Positions 43,583-52,157 are shown, counted from the stretch's first letter. The stretch is DNA of 64,000 bases from Gordonia jacobaea (GCF_001186365.1 NZ_LDTZ01000024.1:62001-126000), one strand, 5' to 3'. Made by a program: numbers and translations. Notes: generated by a model not told the origin, from the sequence alone.

Positions 43583-44893
43583 ATGACGCAGCGTAGCGCT
43601 ATTGCCGACACGATTTGCCGCACCATCGAGCTCGGGGTGACGATCACCGACGCCGCCCTTGACGGCGAGGACCGTACCCACGTGTTCTGCCATGTCCTGG
43701 CCCCGAACAACACGTGTGCCGGATGCGGGCAGCCGGGCCGGCTGCGTGATCATGTTGACCGGGAGGTTGCTGATCTGCCGATCGTGGGGCACCCGACGAG
43801 GCTGCATATCGCGGTGCCGCGCTACGTGTGCGCCAACCCCGACTGTGCCACCACGATCTTTCGTGCCGACATCTTCACGATGGTGGCGCCGCGGGCCCAG
43901 GTCACCCGACGGACCACGACCTGGATTCTGCGGTCGATGATCTGCGACAAAATGAGTGTCTCGGCGGCCGCGGCTGCGGTCGGGTTGAGCTGGAACACCG
44001 TGAACACCCTCGCCCTGGATGCGGCCCGCACGTTGGCCTCTGCGCCGGCACGCCTGGACGGTGTGCAGGTCCTCGGAGTGGACGAGCACAAGTGGAAACA
44101 TGTTCGCGGCAAGGGTGATTCGAGTTTCGTGACCGTTCTGGTCGACCTGACGCCGATCGTTGACGGTACCGGCCCAGCTCGCTTGTTGGACATGGTCGCC
44201 GGGCGGTCGAAAGCGGCGTTGAAGGACTGGCTCGATGCCCGCGACCCCTCGTTTCGGGATCGGATCCGGGTCGTCACCATGGACGGATTCTCCGGGTATC
44301 GCACTGCGACCGCCGAAACCCTCGACAAGGCGCGTGCGGTGATGGATCCGTTCCATGTCGTGCACCTGGCCGCTGAGAAGCTGACGGTGTGTCGTCAACG
44401 CGTGCAACAGGATACGTGCGGCCATCGTGGCCGCACCGGTGATCCGCTCTACGGCATCCGCCGCCCGTTGCTGACCCGGATCGGATTGTTGACCGACAAG
44501 CAGAAGACCCGTCTGCGCACCGGCCTGGACGCCCGTGAGGAACACGTGGCCGTCGCGGTCACCTACGCCGTCTATCAGGAGTTGATCGACGCCTACGGCC
44601 AGCCGAACAAACGCGACGGGAAGATCGCGATGTACAAGCTGCTCAAGCGTATCCACACCGGCGTCCCGACCCAGTTGGCCGAACTCGCCCAACTCGGCCG
44701 CAGCCTATGGGCCCGGCGTGCGGAGATCCTGGCCTACTTCGACACCGGCGCCTCCAACGGACCCGTGGAAGCCATCAACGGGCGTCTGGAACACCTCCGC
44801 GGCATCGCGCTCGGATTCCGCAACCTCGGCCACTACATCTTGCGGTCACTCATCCACTCCGGCGGCCTGGCACAACACCTCGATGCACTCTGA
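43583..44893 (+). CDS. ISL3-family transposase
   Basis: This is a 436-residue transposase. The N-terminus has a zinc-ribbon-like region (CAGCGQPGRL, then YVCANPDC). A helix-turn-helix follows (MSVSAAAAAVGLSWNTVNTL). The DDE catalytic core shows GVDEHKWKH (first Asp), VVTMDGFSGY (second Asp) and the glutamate in SNGPVEAINGRLEHLRGIA. ISL3 enzymes move their element by cut or copy and leave 8-base duplications, as seen here. The reading frame is intact. The start codon lies directly after a stable hairpin. Confidence 0.95.
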   Translation: MTQRSAIADTICRTIELGVTITDAALDGEDRTHVFCHVLAPNNTCAGCGQPGRLRDHVDREVADLPIVGHPTRLHIAVPRYVCANPDCATTIFRADIFTMVAPRAQVTRRTTTWILRSMICDKMSVSAAAAAVGLSWNTVNTLALDAARTLASAPARLDGVQVLGVDEHKWKHVRGKGDSSFVTVLVDLTPIVDGTGPARLLDMVAGRSKAALKDWLDARDPSFRDRIRVVTMDGFSGYRTATAETLDKARAVMDPFHVVHLAAEKLTVCRQRVQQDTCGHRGRTGDPLYGIRRPLLTRIGLLTDKQKTRLRTGLDAREEHVAVAVTYAVYQELIDAYGQPNKRDGKIAMYKLLKRIHTGVPTQLAELAQLGRSLWARRAEILAYFDTGASNGPVEAINGRLEHLRGIALGFRNLGHYILRSLIHSGGLAQHLDAL

Positions 44894-44906
44894 ATTCGGA
44901 AGAGCC

Positions 44907-44914
44907 GGTTAAGG
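44907..44914. repeat. Target-site duplication, right copy
   Basis: GGTTAAGG follows the right end of the insertion sequence and matches the left copy at 43416-43423 exactly. Confidence 0.85.
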
Positions 44915-45044
44915 ACCTCAGTCTCCGCGTGTGAGGCTTGTTCTGTCCAGGCTTGGCACAACGGAGGGCGTCAAGGACTTCACCGGGAAAGGGTAAAGGC
45001 GAAGGCGACGAATCGCGGGCTGGGACGTCACGCCTGAACCCAGG

Positions 45045-46358
45045 TCAACTAAAGCGAGCGCGCAATGCGCGTCGGTCGATCTTGCCCGGACCGCGCAGCG
45101 GAAGTTCGTCGACTTCGATGATGTCGCGGGGAGCGGCGTAGCGGTCGAGTCGTTCGACGACGGCGACACGGATGCGCTCAGCGTCGAATCTGCTTGTGTC
45201 AGAGGGGATGACGAAGGCGACGACCTTCTCGCCGAGACGGTCGTCGGGTAGTCCGACGACGGCGCACTCGCGTACGGAGTCGTCGTCGAGGATCACGGCC
45301 TCGACCACCTGGGGTACCACTGTGAGTCCGCCGGTGGTGATGGCTTCGTCGGCGCGGCCGATGATGCTCAGGACGCCGTCGTCGACGCGGCCGAGGTCGT
45401 CGGTGATGAAAGTCCGTGCGCCGGGCGTGAGTGTGAAGGCCGGGTGATCGGGAAGGTTGCGGTATCCGTGGGCGACCATCGGGCCCGAGAGTGCAACGCG
45501 CCCAACGCCTTCGGGGTTCGGGTTGATGAGGGTGATGGTGACCCCGTCGAGCGGGATGCCGTCGTAGACGCAGCCGCCGCCGGTCTCGCTCATGCCGTAG
45601 GTACGCACGATGGACAGCCCGGCGTCGAGTGCGCGGCGCAGGAGCGGTGCCGGAGTCGCCGCGCCGCCGACGAGAAGCGCGTCGGCGGCTCGGAGCGCTG
45701 CGGTGGCACGTGGGGAGTCGAGGACTTTGAGGAGTTGGGTGGGGACCAGCGAGGTGTAGCGGCGCGGACCGTCGAGGGCGTCGAGGGCGTCGGCGAAGGC
45801 GTCTGGGTTGAAACCGGACGAGACGTCGAGGACGCCTGGCGTGAAACCTGCTGCGAGTGCGCGGAGGAGGACTTGGAGTCCGGCGATGTGGTGCGGCGCG
45901 AGCGCGAGGAGCCAATTACCCTGCCCGCCAAGGTATTTGTGCGTCGCTGCCGCAGATGCGGCGAGGGTGCGGGGCGTGTGTTGCGCACCCTTGGGGGTGC
46001 CGGTGGTGCCCGAGGTGGAGATGACGAGCGAGATGGCGTCGTCGATGGGGGTGTCGGCGGCGAGAGCGTCTGCGAGGCGCTTCGCGTGGGCGGGGTCGGC
46101 GGCCGGCACTGGCAGGGCGGCGGGGGTGGTCTCGACAAGCTCGACCAGCGGTTGGGGCTGGACCGGCGGGGAAGCGAGCTCGACCGGCGAGGGGGTGGTC
46201 TCGACAAGCTCGACCAGCGAGGACGGCTCGACCAGCGAGGACGGCTCGACCAGCGAAGCCGGCGGGGAGGGGGGCTCGACCAGGGCGAGCAGCTCGTCGC
46301 GGAGGTCCAGGACCGTCGCGTCGGCGGGCAGGGGGAGTGGTCGCAGGATGCGGGTCAC
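45045..46358 (-). CDS. menE: o-Succinylbenzoate-CoA ligase (MenE), with repeat-derived insert
   Basis: This 437-residue acyl-adenylating enzyme makes o-succinylbenzoyl-CoA in menaquinone synthesis. The AMP-binding motif is ISTSGTTGTPKGAQ. Others are TYGMSETGGGC, FITDDLGRVDDGVLSIIGR and the C-terminal LPLRGPGKIDRRAL with the catalytic lysine. It is shorter than stand-alone acyl-CoA synthetases, as is usual for actinobacterial MenE. Residues about 29-80 are low complexity (SLVEPSSLVEPS, PLVELVETTPA) and are encoded by the palindromic repeat family found elsewhere in the window. The start is the GTG at 46358; a longer frame upstream overlaps the DUF3349 gene and looks like a shadow. Confidence 0.9.
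   Translation of the reverse strand: MTRILRPLPLPADATVLDLRDELLALVEPPSPPASLVEPSSLVEPSSLVELVETTPSPVELASPPVQPQPLVELVETTPAALPVPAADPAHAKRLADALAADTPIDDAISLVISTSGTTGTPKGAQHTPRTLAASAAATHKYLGGQGNWLLALAPHHIAGLQVLLRALAAGFTPGVLDVSSGFNPDAFADALDALDGPRRYTSLVPTQLLKVLDSPRATAALRAADALLVGGAATPAPLLRRALDAGLSIVRTYGMSETGGGCVYDGIPLDGVTITLINPNPEGVGRVALSGPMVAHGYRNLPDHPAFTLTPGARTFITDDLGRVDDGVLSIIGRADEAITTGGLTVVPQVVEAVILDDDSVRECAVVGLPDDRLGEKVVAFVIPSDTSRFDAERIRVAVVERLDRYAAPRDIIEVDELPLRGPGKIDRRALRARFS
46119..46274. repeat. Short palindromic repeats inside menE (copy 2)
   Basis: The plus strand reads GGTGGTCTCGACAAGCTCGA and CCAGCGG twice, plus four shorter GCTCGACCAGCGA-type units. They match the blocks at 24685-24912 and 48957-49245. 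Here they lie in frame within the menE coding region and encode SLVE- and LVETT-type peptide repeats. Confidence 0.85.
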
Positions 46359-46368
46359 CGCAGCAAAA

Positions 46369-46713
46369 CTACTCCGGCTCGGGGACGTCGGGCGGTGGCG
46401 GGTCGAGGGGGTGGTCGTCGAACGGCCAGCCGCGTGACTCGAGGTAGGTGCGGACGCGATCGATGTCGGCCTCGTGGGGCAGCTCGTGGGTGACCTTGGA
46501 GATCTTGACCCCGGCGTCGATCTTGGAGATCGGTTCGGGCGGAGGCGCGGACTCGCGGATGAGCTCGCCCGAGACCTCGTCGACTTCTTCTTCACTGAGC
46601 TGTCGGCGGAGGAGGGCGACGAGGGGGATGTAGTCGTCGGTGGGGACGCCGTTGGGATATCCGGCGCGTAACCAGTCGATGATCTTCTTCAGAAATTGCG
46701 GCCGATCGGCCAC
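46369..46713 (-). CDS. DUF3349 protein
   Basis: This is a 114-residue helical protein. It starts VADRPQFLKKIIDWLRAGYPNGVP and has a second conserved block, DRVRTYLESRGWPF. It is a paralogue of the neighbour at 46854. DUF3349 is a small family of mycolate-containing actinobacteria without known function. I chose the GTG at 46713, which follows a GAGAGGGGG site; the frame opens at 46731. It lies ten bases upstream of menE, so the two are likely co-transcribed. Confidence 0.83.
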   Translation of the reverse strand: MADRPQFLKKIIDWLRAGYPNGVPTDDYIPLVALLRRQLSEEEVDEVSGELIRESAPPPEPISKIDAGVKISKVTHELPHEADIDRVRTYLESRGWPFDDHPLDPPPPDVPEPE

Positions 46714-46770
46714 GCGGTCCCCCTCTCGCACACGCAGACGCCTTACGCGTTCTGGTCTGCGATTCTAAGC

Positions 46771-46801
46771 GGTCCGCGCCTGCTCGGGGCAGGCGCGGAC
46801 C
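46771..46801 (-). terminator. GC-rich hairpin between the two DUF3349 genes
   Basis: GGTCCGCGCCTGC at 46771-46783 pairs perfectly with GCAGGCGCGGACC at 46789-46801 around a five-base loop. It lies downstream of the DUF3349 gene at 46854 in minus-strand direction. There is no T-run after it, so termination may be partial. Confidence 0.6.
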
Positions 46802-46853
46802 GGTGTGACTTGTGATGGCTGAGCAGCCTCAGCTCACCGTGATCTCAGTTGGG

Positions 46854-47180
46854 TCAGTCCAGATCGTGAACCTGATCCTTTGACTCCGCTGCCAACGGCC
46901 AGCCAACCGCGGCAAGTCGAGACGCGACCTGATTGACCTCGTATTCGGTCGGTGGTTGGTCGGAGACCTTGGAGATTGCGTTCGAGATCTGCTCTTCGGT
47001 GAGCGGAGTCCCGATTCCCTGCTCGGCGGCGAGCTCCATGCAGATGCGCATGATCTGATCTTCGTCGAGCACCTTGGTCAGCAGTGCGAGCAACGGCGGG
47101 AAATCGGTGGCTGGGATGCCTTCGGGATAGCCCTTGCGAATCCAATTGACGGCGGACTCGAACAGCGAGGTGTTGGCCAT
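46854..47180 (-). CDS. DUF3349 protein (paralogue)
   Basis: This 108-residue protein has NWIRKGYPEGIPATDFPPLL and VNQVASRLAAVGWPLA, matching the two conserved blocks of the DUF3349 protein at 46369. The pair probably arose by tandem duplication. Function is unknown. The ATG at 47180 is preceded by GAAAGGC. It is followed by the hairpin at 46771-46801. Confidence 0.83.
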   Translation of the reverse strand: MANTSLFESAVNWIRKGYPEGIPATDFPPLLALLTKVLDEDQIMRICMELAAEQGIGTPLTEEQISNAISKVSDQPPTEYEVNQVASRLAAVGWPLAAESKDQVHDLD

Positions 47181-47224
47181 GATGCCTTTCGGTTCGAAAT
47201 CGAAGTGTCGAGTGGCGCGGGGGC

Positions 47225-47512
47225 CTACTTCTTATATGCCCACGAGGGGAAGATCTTGATATCGAAGTAGTAGTTGAGCGTCTGGCGGCAAATCCACAGC
47301 AGGCCGATCACGATCACGGCCGCGACGATCGCGAACAAGACGTAGCCGAGTGCACGTAGTGCCGGATTGGGTGCCGAGGTGGTGCCGTCGGCGTTGAGTC
47401 CGCCTTCGCCGCGCGACTCGCACACCATGCCGACAGCGAACAGAGCGGGCAGACCTGCGCCGAGAACCAGACCGATCGCGAAGACCTTGAAGATCGATTC
47501 GAGGATGTCCAT
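47225..47512 (-). CDS. Small membrane protein of the pitA-menE cluster
   Basis: This 95-residue protein has two hydrophobic segments (about residues 10-32 and 51-76), with the loop ESRGEGGLNADGTTSAPNPA between them. The tail CRQTLNYYFDIKIFPSWAYK is amphipathic. A gene of similar size and topology lies between pitA and the DUF3349 gene in mycobacteria as I recall. Function is unknown. It follows pitA by 45 bases, so one transcript is likely. Confidence 0.75.
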   Translation of the reverse strand: MDILESIFKVFAIGLVLGAGLPALFAVGMVCESRGEGGLNADGTTSAPNPALRALGYVLFAIVAAVIVIGLLWICRQTLNYYFDIKIFPSWAYKK

Positions 47513-47557
47513 GAGATTCAGCTTTTCCTTTTGTCGTCCGTCGTCGTCTCTGGTTGC

Positions 47558-48802
47558 CTACGTCATTGCTGTCGGATCGGGGAGCTGACGAGGTCCGTCC
47601 TGGCCGGCCGGCGGGATGATCGAGTTGGTCTCTTCGTCCCAATCGTCGTTCACGTTGTTGGAATCGACCTTGTTCTGCTGTGCGCGCCAGTACATGTAGG
47701 CCGACGCCGCGACGAGGACGAGGAAGATGACGACTGCGCCGAGGACATCGCCGAGCAGGTGGCCGAGGCCGTAGCAGATCGCACCGATGAGTCCGGCTGC
47801 CGGAAGGGTGGTGACCCATGCGATCACCATGCGTCCGGCGACGGCCCAGCGAACCTGTGCGCCCTTTTTGCCGACACCGGAACCGAGGATCGAGCCGGTG
47901 GCGACCTGTGTCGTCGACAGTGCCATGCCTGCTGCCGAGCTGGTCAGAATGATTGCGGCGGAGCTGGCTTCAGCGGCCATGCCCTGCGGCGAGCTGATTT
48001 CCACAAGGCCCTTGCCCAGCGTGCGGATGATGCGCCAGCCACCGAGGTAGGTACCCAGTGCGATGGCTCCGGCGCAGCTGACGACGACCCAGATCGGCAG
48101 GCCGTGTGACACCGACGACGCGCTCAGGTGACCGGTGCTGATCAGGGCGAGTGCGATGACACCCATCGTCTTCTGTGCGTCGCCGGTGCCGTGGGCAAGC
48201 GACACCAGGGAGGCGGTGACGATCTGGCCGCTGCGGAAGCCCTTCTCCTGCTTGGAGACGAGGACCGATGCGGTGATCTTGAAGATCAGCCAGGTGCCGA
48301 CTGCGGCAACCGCGCAAGCGATGAACGGCGACGCGAGCGCGGGGATAATGACCTTCGACAGCACGCCGTGCCAGTCGATTCCGCTCATGCCGAGCGCCGC
48401 GATGCCCGACCCGATGAGTCCGCCGAACAATGCGTGGCTCGAGCTCGACGGTAGGCCGAAGAGCCAGGTGAAGAGGTTCCAGAGGATACCGCCAACGAGG
48501 CCGGCGAAGATGATCAGCAGCGCTTGGTTGACGTCGATGCCGGGGATCAGATTTCCGGACTTGTCTTGTAGGTGAAGGATGTTCTTGGTGATTGTCGCCG
48601 CGACCTCGACCGAGAGGAACGCGCCGACAAGGTTGAGGATGGCCGCGATTGTGACCGCAACCTTGGGCTTGAGGGCGCCGGTGGCGATGGACGTCGCCAT
48701 GGCGTTTCCGGTGTCGTGAAATCCGTTGGTGAAGTCGAAGCCAAGTGCTGTGATGACCAGCAACACGAGGACAAGCATCTCTCCGCTCATGGGCAATATC
48801 AT
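47558..48802 (-). CDS. pitA: Inorganic phosphate transporter, PiT family
   Basis: This 414-residue permease imports phosphate, usually as a metal-phosphate complex with protons. The two PiT signature halves are visible: GFDFTNGFHDTGNAMATSIA near the N-terminus and SLAHGTGDAQKTMGVIALAL in the second half. LFGLPSSSSHALFGGLIG is also typical. About ten helices are predicted. The ATG at 48802 has AAGGCGGG just upstream; a second ATG four codons later is possible. The hydrophilic C-terminal end is acidic. Confidence 0.92.
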   Translation of the reverse strand: MILPMSGEMLVLVLLVITALGFDFTNGFHDTGNAMATSIATGALKPKVAVTIAAILNLVGAFLSVEVAATITKNILHLQDKSGNLIPGIDVNQALLIIFAGLVGGILWNLFTWLFGLPSSSSHALFGGLIGSGIAALGMSGIDWHGVLSKVIIPALASPFIACAVAAVGTWLIFKITASVLVSKQEKGFRSGQIVTASLVSLAHGTGDAQKTMGVIALALISTGHLSASSVSHGLPIWVVVSCAGAIALGTYLGGWRIIRTLGKGLVEISSPQGMAAEASSAAIILTSSAAGMALSTTQVATGSILGSGVGKKGAQVRWAVAGRMVIAWVTTLPAAGLIGAICYGLGHLLGDVLGAVVIFLVLVAASAYMYWRAQQNKVDSNNVNDDWDEETNSIIPPAGQDGPRQLPDPTAMT

Positions 48803-48956
48803 GCGACCCGCCTTAAGGTTTCGCATAAATTACGTTCGACTGCCGTAAGTTTGTGACCTGCGGGTTTGCCTACCCGCACACTGTGTTCACCTAGTGTTCA
48901 CCGAACCGACCGTGGGCAGACACCATTTGCGCAGCTAATGTCCGATTTTTGTGTGT

Positions 48957-49245
48957 GGGGGTCTCGACAGGCTCGACCGGCGGAGGGGGCGCTCGACCGC
49001 GGGGCGGGTGGTCTCGACCGCAGGCGGGTGGTCTCGACAAGCTCGACCAGCGGGGGCCGCTCGACCAGCGGTGAGTGCGGCCAACCAGCGAAACCTCACC
49101 CCGCTGGTCGAGCGGGCGCGAGCGCAGCGAGCACCCGAGTCGAGACCACTCCCTGCGACGGGGTGGTCTCGACAGGCTCGACCAGCGCAAGCGATGCTCG
49201 ACCAGCGGGCAGGGCGCTCGACCAGCGGAGCGGCGACGGTTGAAC
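48957..49245. repeat. Block of short palindromic repeats in both orientations (copy 3)
   Basis: At least eight units of the CTCGACARGCTCGACCAGCGG type fill this interval between the divergent pitA and LLM genes. Near 49100-49145 the units occur in reverse orientation (CCGCTGGTCGAGCGGG, then GAGTCGAGACCAC), so large hairpins can form. Nothing else is seen in this gap apart from the two promoters. Confidence 0.85.
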
Positions 49246-49300
49246 GAGCGCTCGGGCGGGCCTAGTGCGGCGTCGAAGCGCTGTGGAAGAATCCGAAACC

Positions 49301-50371
49301 ATGACCGCTTCTGCCATCAAGCTCGGTATGCCCATCAACTACGCCGGCGATTTTCGCGAGACCATCGACAACCTCGTCGACTTCGAGGCCGCCGGTGTCG
49401 CTCGGATCGCGGTGCCTGAGGCATACAGCTTCGACGCCGTGAGCCAGCTGGGGTACATCGCGGCGCGCACCGAGAAGATGGAGCTGCAGTCGGCAATCCT
49501 GCCGATGTACTCGCGCACGCCGTCGAACTTGGCGATGACCGCCGCGGGGCTCGACTTCATCAGTGGTGGTCGCTTCGTGCTGGGCATCGGGGCGTCGGGG
49601 CCGCAGGTGATCGAGGGTTTCCACGGCGTGAAGTACGACTACCCGGTGGGGCGCGCGCGTGAGAACGCCGACATCTGTCGACTGATCTGGCGCCGGGAGA
49701 AGACGGAGTACCGGGGCAAGCACTACACCCTGCCGTTCACCAAAGAGGACGGTGGAACCGGGCTTGGCAAGCCACTGAAGATCATCAATCACCCTGTGCG
49801 TGAACGTATTCCGATGCTGCTCGCTGCTATCGGCCCCAAGAACACTGAAGTCGCGGCCGAGATGTTCGAGGAGTTCCAGCCGTTCCTGTTCCACCCCGAG
49901 CACGTCGACGTCGCTTTCGGTGAACCGCTGGCAGCGGGCAAGGCAAAGCGCGATCCGTCGCTGCCCGAGCTGGGCATCGTGGTGCAGGCGACCGCGCGAG
50001 TGACCGAGGACGCGGAGCAGATCGAGAACGCCTCGCAGATGGTTCGGCATCAGGCCGCGCTGTACATCGGCGGCATGGGCGCGCGCGGAAAGAACTTCTA
50101 CAACCAGCTCGCCGTGCGTTACGGCTACGCCGACGCGGCCAAGGAGATCCAGGACCTCTACCTCGACGGTAAGAAGGTCGAAGCTGCAGCGGCGGTTCCC
50201 GCAGATCTGGTCGAGGCGATGAGCCTGATCGGTCCGCGTTCGCTGGTGGCCGAGCGGGTCGCGGCGTTCCGCGCGGCGGGTGTCACGTGCATCCTCGCGG
50301 CTCCGGTGGCGCCGACGCACAAGGAGCGGGTCGAAGACATGGCCCAGCTCGCGGAGATCTTCGCGAGCTGA
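49301..50371 (+). CDS. LLM-class F420-dependent oxidoreductase
   Basis: This is a 356-residue TIM-barrel enzyme of the luciferase-like monooxygenase family. Motifs include GMPINYAGDFRETIDNLVDF, RIAVPEAYSFDAVSQLGYIA, TAAGLDFISGGRFVLGIGAS and PQVIEGFHGVKYDYP. Such enzymes use F420H2 or FMNH2 on small hydrophobic substrates; the substrate here is unknown. The ATG at 49301 is chosen over the frame opening at 49265, since the preceding residues lie next to the repeat block. It is convergent with the glycoside hydrolase at 50397. Confidence 0.88.
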   Translation: MTASAIKLGMPINYAGDFRETIDNLVDFEAAGVARIAVPEAYSFDAVSQLGYIAARTEKMELQSAILPMYSRTPSNLAMTAAGLDFISGGRFVLGIGASGPQVIEGFHGVKYDYPVGRARENADICRLIWRREKTEYRGKHYTLPFTKEDGGTGLGKPLKIINHPVRERIPMLLAAIGPKNTEVAAEMFEEFQPFLFHPEHVDVAFGEPLAAGKAKRDPSLPELGIVVQATARVTEDAEQIENASQMVRHQAALYIGGMGARGKNFYNQLAVRYGYADAAKEIQDLYLDGKKVEAAAAVPADLVEAMSLIGPRSLVAERVAAFRAAGVTCILAAPVAPTHKERVEDMAQLAEIFAS

Positions 50372-50396
50372 GCCAGCCTTCGTCCGCATTCAGCGG

Positions 50397-52157
50397 TCAG
50401 TTGGTTTTCGTTGACGTGCCCGACGAGCTCTTGGTAGCGGTCGCCGTTGCCGTGGGCGTTGCTGTGGCAGTTGGCGTCGCGGTTGCCTTGGGCGTGGCCG
50501 AGGGTGTTGCGGTTGCCGTGGGTGTTGCGGTCGCTGTTGCCGTGGGCGTTGCTGTGGCTGACGGTGTCGCGGTTGCCTTGGGTGTGGCCGAGGGTGTTGC
50601 GGTTGCCGTGGGTGTTGCGGTCGCGGTAGCCGTTGGCGTGGCGGTTGCGCTCGACGACGCCTTGGATTGTGTCGTCGATTGAGTTGCTGCCGACGGCGTT
50701 GTTGTCGCGGTTGGTGTGGGTGTTGCGGTGGCCGTCGAGGTAGTTGTCGTCGCCGCCGTTGTTTTCGCCGTTGTCGTCGTGGCCGACGCGCTACTTGCCT
50801 GTGCGGCAAGCTTTGTGACAGTTGTGGTCGTGGCGGCATTGGCGCCGTAGGCGTTGCCCAGTGCTGCTGCCAAGTCGTTCAACATCTGCTGGAACTGGGC
50901 AGCCAATGCGGCCATCATCTGCTGGAAAGCATCATTGAGCGCTGCCCCGGGGTCCGTGGTTCCGCCGCTGTTGCCACCGCCAGTGTTTCCACCACCTGTG
51001 TTCCCACCGCCCGTGTTTCCGCCGCCGGTCGACGGTGTGCCCGAATTGGATCCGGATGCGTACTTCGCGATGAGCTCGGCCAGGACCTGTGCCGCGGGTT
51101 TCGCGGTCCAGTCGGTATGGAAGAGCCCGAAGTTCTCCTCAGTGCTACTGCTCCCGGTGTTGGTGTCGCGCGTTTCGTAGATATAGATAGGTCCGGCGCC
51201 GGCCTGCTTCTGCCAGGTCTCGATGAAGTCCCGGATGAACTCAGCTTGTCGTGCTTCGGTGTACGCGCCGGTCGTCGGCTGGCCGTATTCGGTGATCCAG
51301 ATCTTCTTCGCGGAGTCGCCATACTGCGCCATGAGCGCGCGGATCGCCGCGATCTGCAGCGATGGCGCGTCGGGGTGGTCGTTGCTCGAGTACGACGCGT
51401 CGTATTGATACGGGTGGTACGAGAGGGCGTTGAAGTATCCCGCCGCGCCCGCCGCATACATCTGAGAGATGAAGTCGACCGGGTTCAGCGTGATGCCACT
51501 CGTAACGGCCGCCCCGACGACGCCGGCGATCACGACGGCGTTGGGGTCCGCCGCCTTGATAGCGGTGTAGGCGGCCTTGAGCATTGCCGTGTAAGCAGCG
51601 GGATCAATGGGGTTATAGAACAGTGTCGAATTGGGTTCGTTCCACACCTCGTAACCCGAAATCTTGCCCTTGTAGCGCGTTGCGACGGCAGTGGTGAAGC
51701 CTGCGTACACCGCCGGATCGGTGTGACCGCTGATGATGTTGCCTGCCCACCACGGTGTTGCGGCCACCGTCGCCACCAAGCTGATCCCTCGGGATTGTGC
51801 GGCGTTGACAAGTTGATCGAGCTGGGTCCAGTCGTACACGCCCTGACGATTCTCAACGCTGGCCCACGGGACGAGTACGCGCACGCTTGTCACGCCCAGC
51901 GATTGGATTTTGTCAAGGGTCGCGTTCAGGTCGGCGCTGCTCATCGAGTACAGCGATGAGTCGGCGATACCTATGGTAGTTGACGATTCATCGATAACCG
52001 CCGCCATAGTGTAAGGCAACGTGACGGTGCGAATCTGGGAAACGGAAGACTTTGCCGCCGGCGAGATGGTGGGAAACTCTGTGGCGACCAAACCTGTGCC
52101 GAGAAGTGCTGCGGCACAGAGTGTTAAAGACCTGGTGCGGAGACGTGATGCGGGCAT
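50397..52157 (-). CDS. Secreted glycoside hydrolase (GH5/GH39-like clan A) with Gly/Asn and Thr/Ala/Pro repeats
   Basis: This is a 586-residue protein. A signal peptide (residues about 1-35) is followed by a TIM-barrel hydrolase domain. Glu174 in YEVWNEPN is the likely acid/base, and Glu290 in IWITEYGQPT the likely nucleophile, as in clan A enzymes. Residues about 377-400 are GGGNT repeats, followed by an amphipathic helix (MMAALAAQFQQMLNDLAAAL). The last 130 residues are Thr/Ala/Pro/Ser-rich, with a nearly exact 30-residue repeat (505-534 and 535-564). That tail may cross the cell wall or be glycosylated. It is related to the hydrolases at 60780 and 61886. Confidence 0.85.
   Translation of the reverse strand: MPASRLRTRSLTLCAAALLGTGLVATEFPTISPAAKSSVSQIRTVTLPYTMAAVIDESSTTIGIADSSLYSMSSADLNATLDKIQSLGVTSVRVLVPWASVENRQGVYDWTQLDQLVNAAQSRGISLVATVAATPWWAGNIISGHTDPAVYAGFTTAVATRYKGKISGYEVWNEPNSTLFYNPIDPAAYTAMLKAAYTAIKAADPNAVVIAGVVGAAVTSGITLNPVDFISQMYAAGAAGYFNALSYHPYQYDASYSSNDHPDAPSLQIAAIRALMAQYGDSAKKIWITEYGQPTTGAYTEARQAEFIRDFIETWQKQAGAGPIYIYETRDTNTGSSSTEENFGLFHTDWTAKPAAQVLAELIAKYASGSNSGTPSTGGGNTGGGNTGGGNTGGGNSGGTTDPGAALNDAFQQMMAALAAQFQQMLNDLAAALGNAYGANAATTTTVTKLAAQASSASATTTTAKTTAATTTTSTATATPTPTATTTPSAATQSTTQSKASSSATATPTATATATPTATATPSATPKATATPSATATPTATATATPTATATPSATPKATATPTATATPTATATATKSSSGTSTKTN
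50402..50650. repeat. Coding tandem repeat (90-base unit) in the hydrolase tail
   Basis: Near-identical 90-base units, built from smaller GGTTGCCGTGGGTGTTGCGG-like steps, encode the Thr/Ala/Pro tail of the glycoside hydrolase. The slippage-prone structure suggests the tail length varies between strains. Confidence 0.75.

Larger units (their letters stand above)
43424..44906 (+). mobile_element. ISL3-family insertion sequence, 1483 bp, apparently complete
   Basis: The element is bounded by inverted repeats of about 26 bases that begin GGCTCTTCCGAATT at both ends; the first 14 bases are identical and the rest about half conserved. Exact 8-base direct repeats (GGTTAAGG) flank it. It carries one transposase gene and no passenger gene. 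It is inserted about 130 bases upstream of the Wzz-like gene, between EPS locus 2 and the menE region. Intact ends, intact transposase and perfect target duplication point to a recent insertion. Confidence 0.92.

Noticed and set aside
43418..44692. Minus-strand frame of 424 codons within the insertion sequence
   Set aside because: It mirrors the ISL3 transposase, whose DDE motifs are complete on the plus strand.
46359..46595. Longer N-terminus for MenE
   Set aside because: The added 79 residues are Arg/Ser/Pro-rich and read out of frame through the DUF3349 gene; the GTG at 46358 gives a normal enzyme.
49262..50389. Minus-strand frame of 375 codons
   Set aside because: It is a high-GC shadow of the LLM oxidoreductase gene.
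50402..50650. Possible CRISPR-like array
   Set aside because: The repeats have no unique spacers, keep a reading frame and encode the hydrolase tail.
50667..51959. Plus-strand frame of 430 codons
   Set aside because: It lies opposite the glycoside hydrolase; its Cys/Arg-rich product has no domain.
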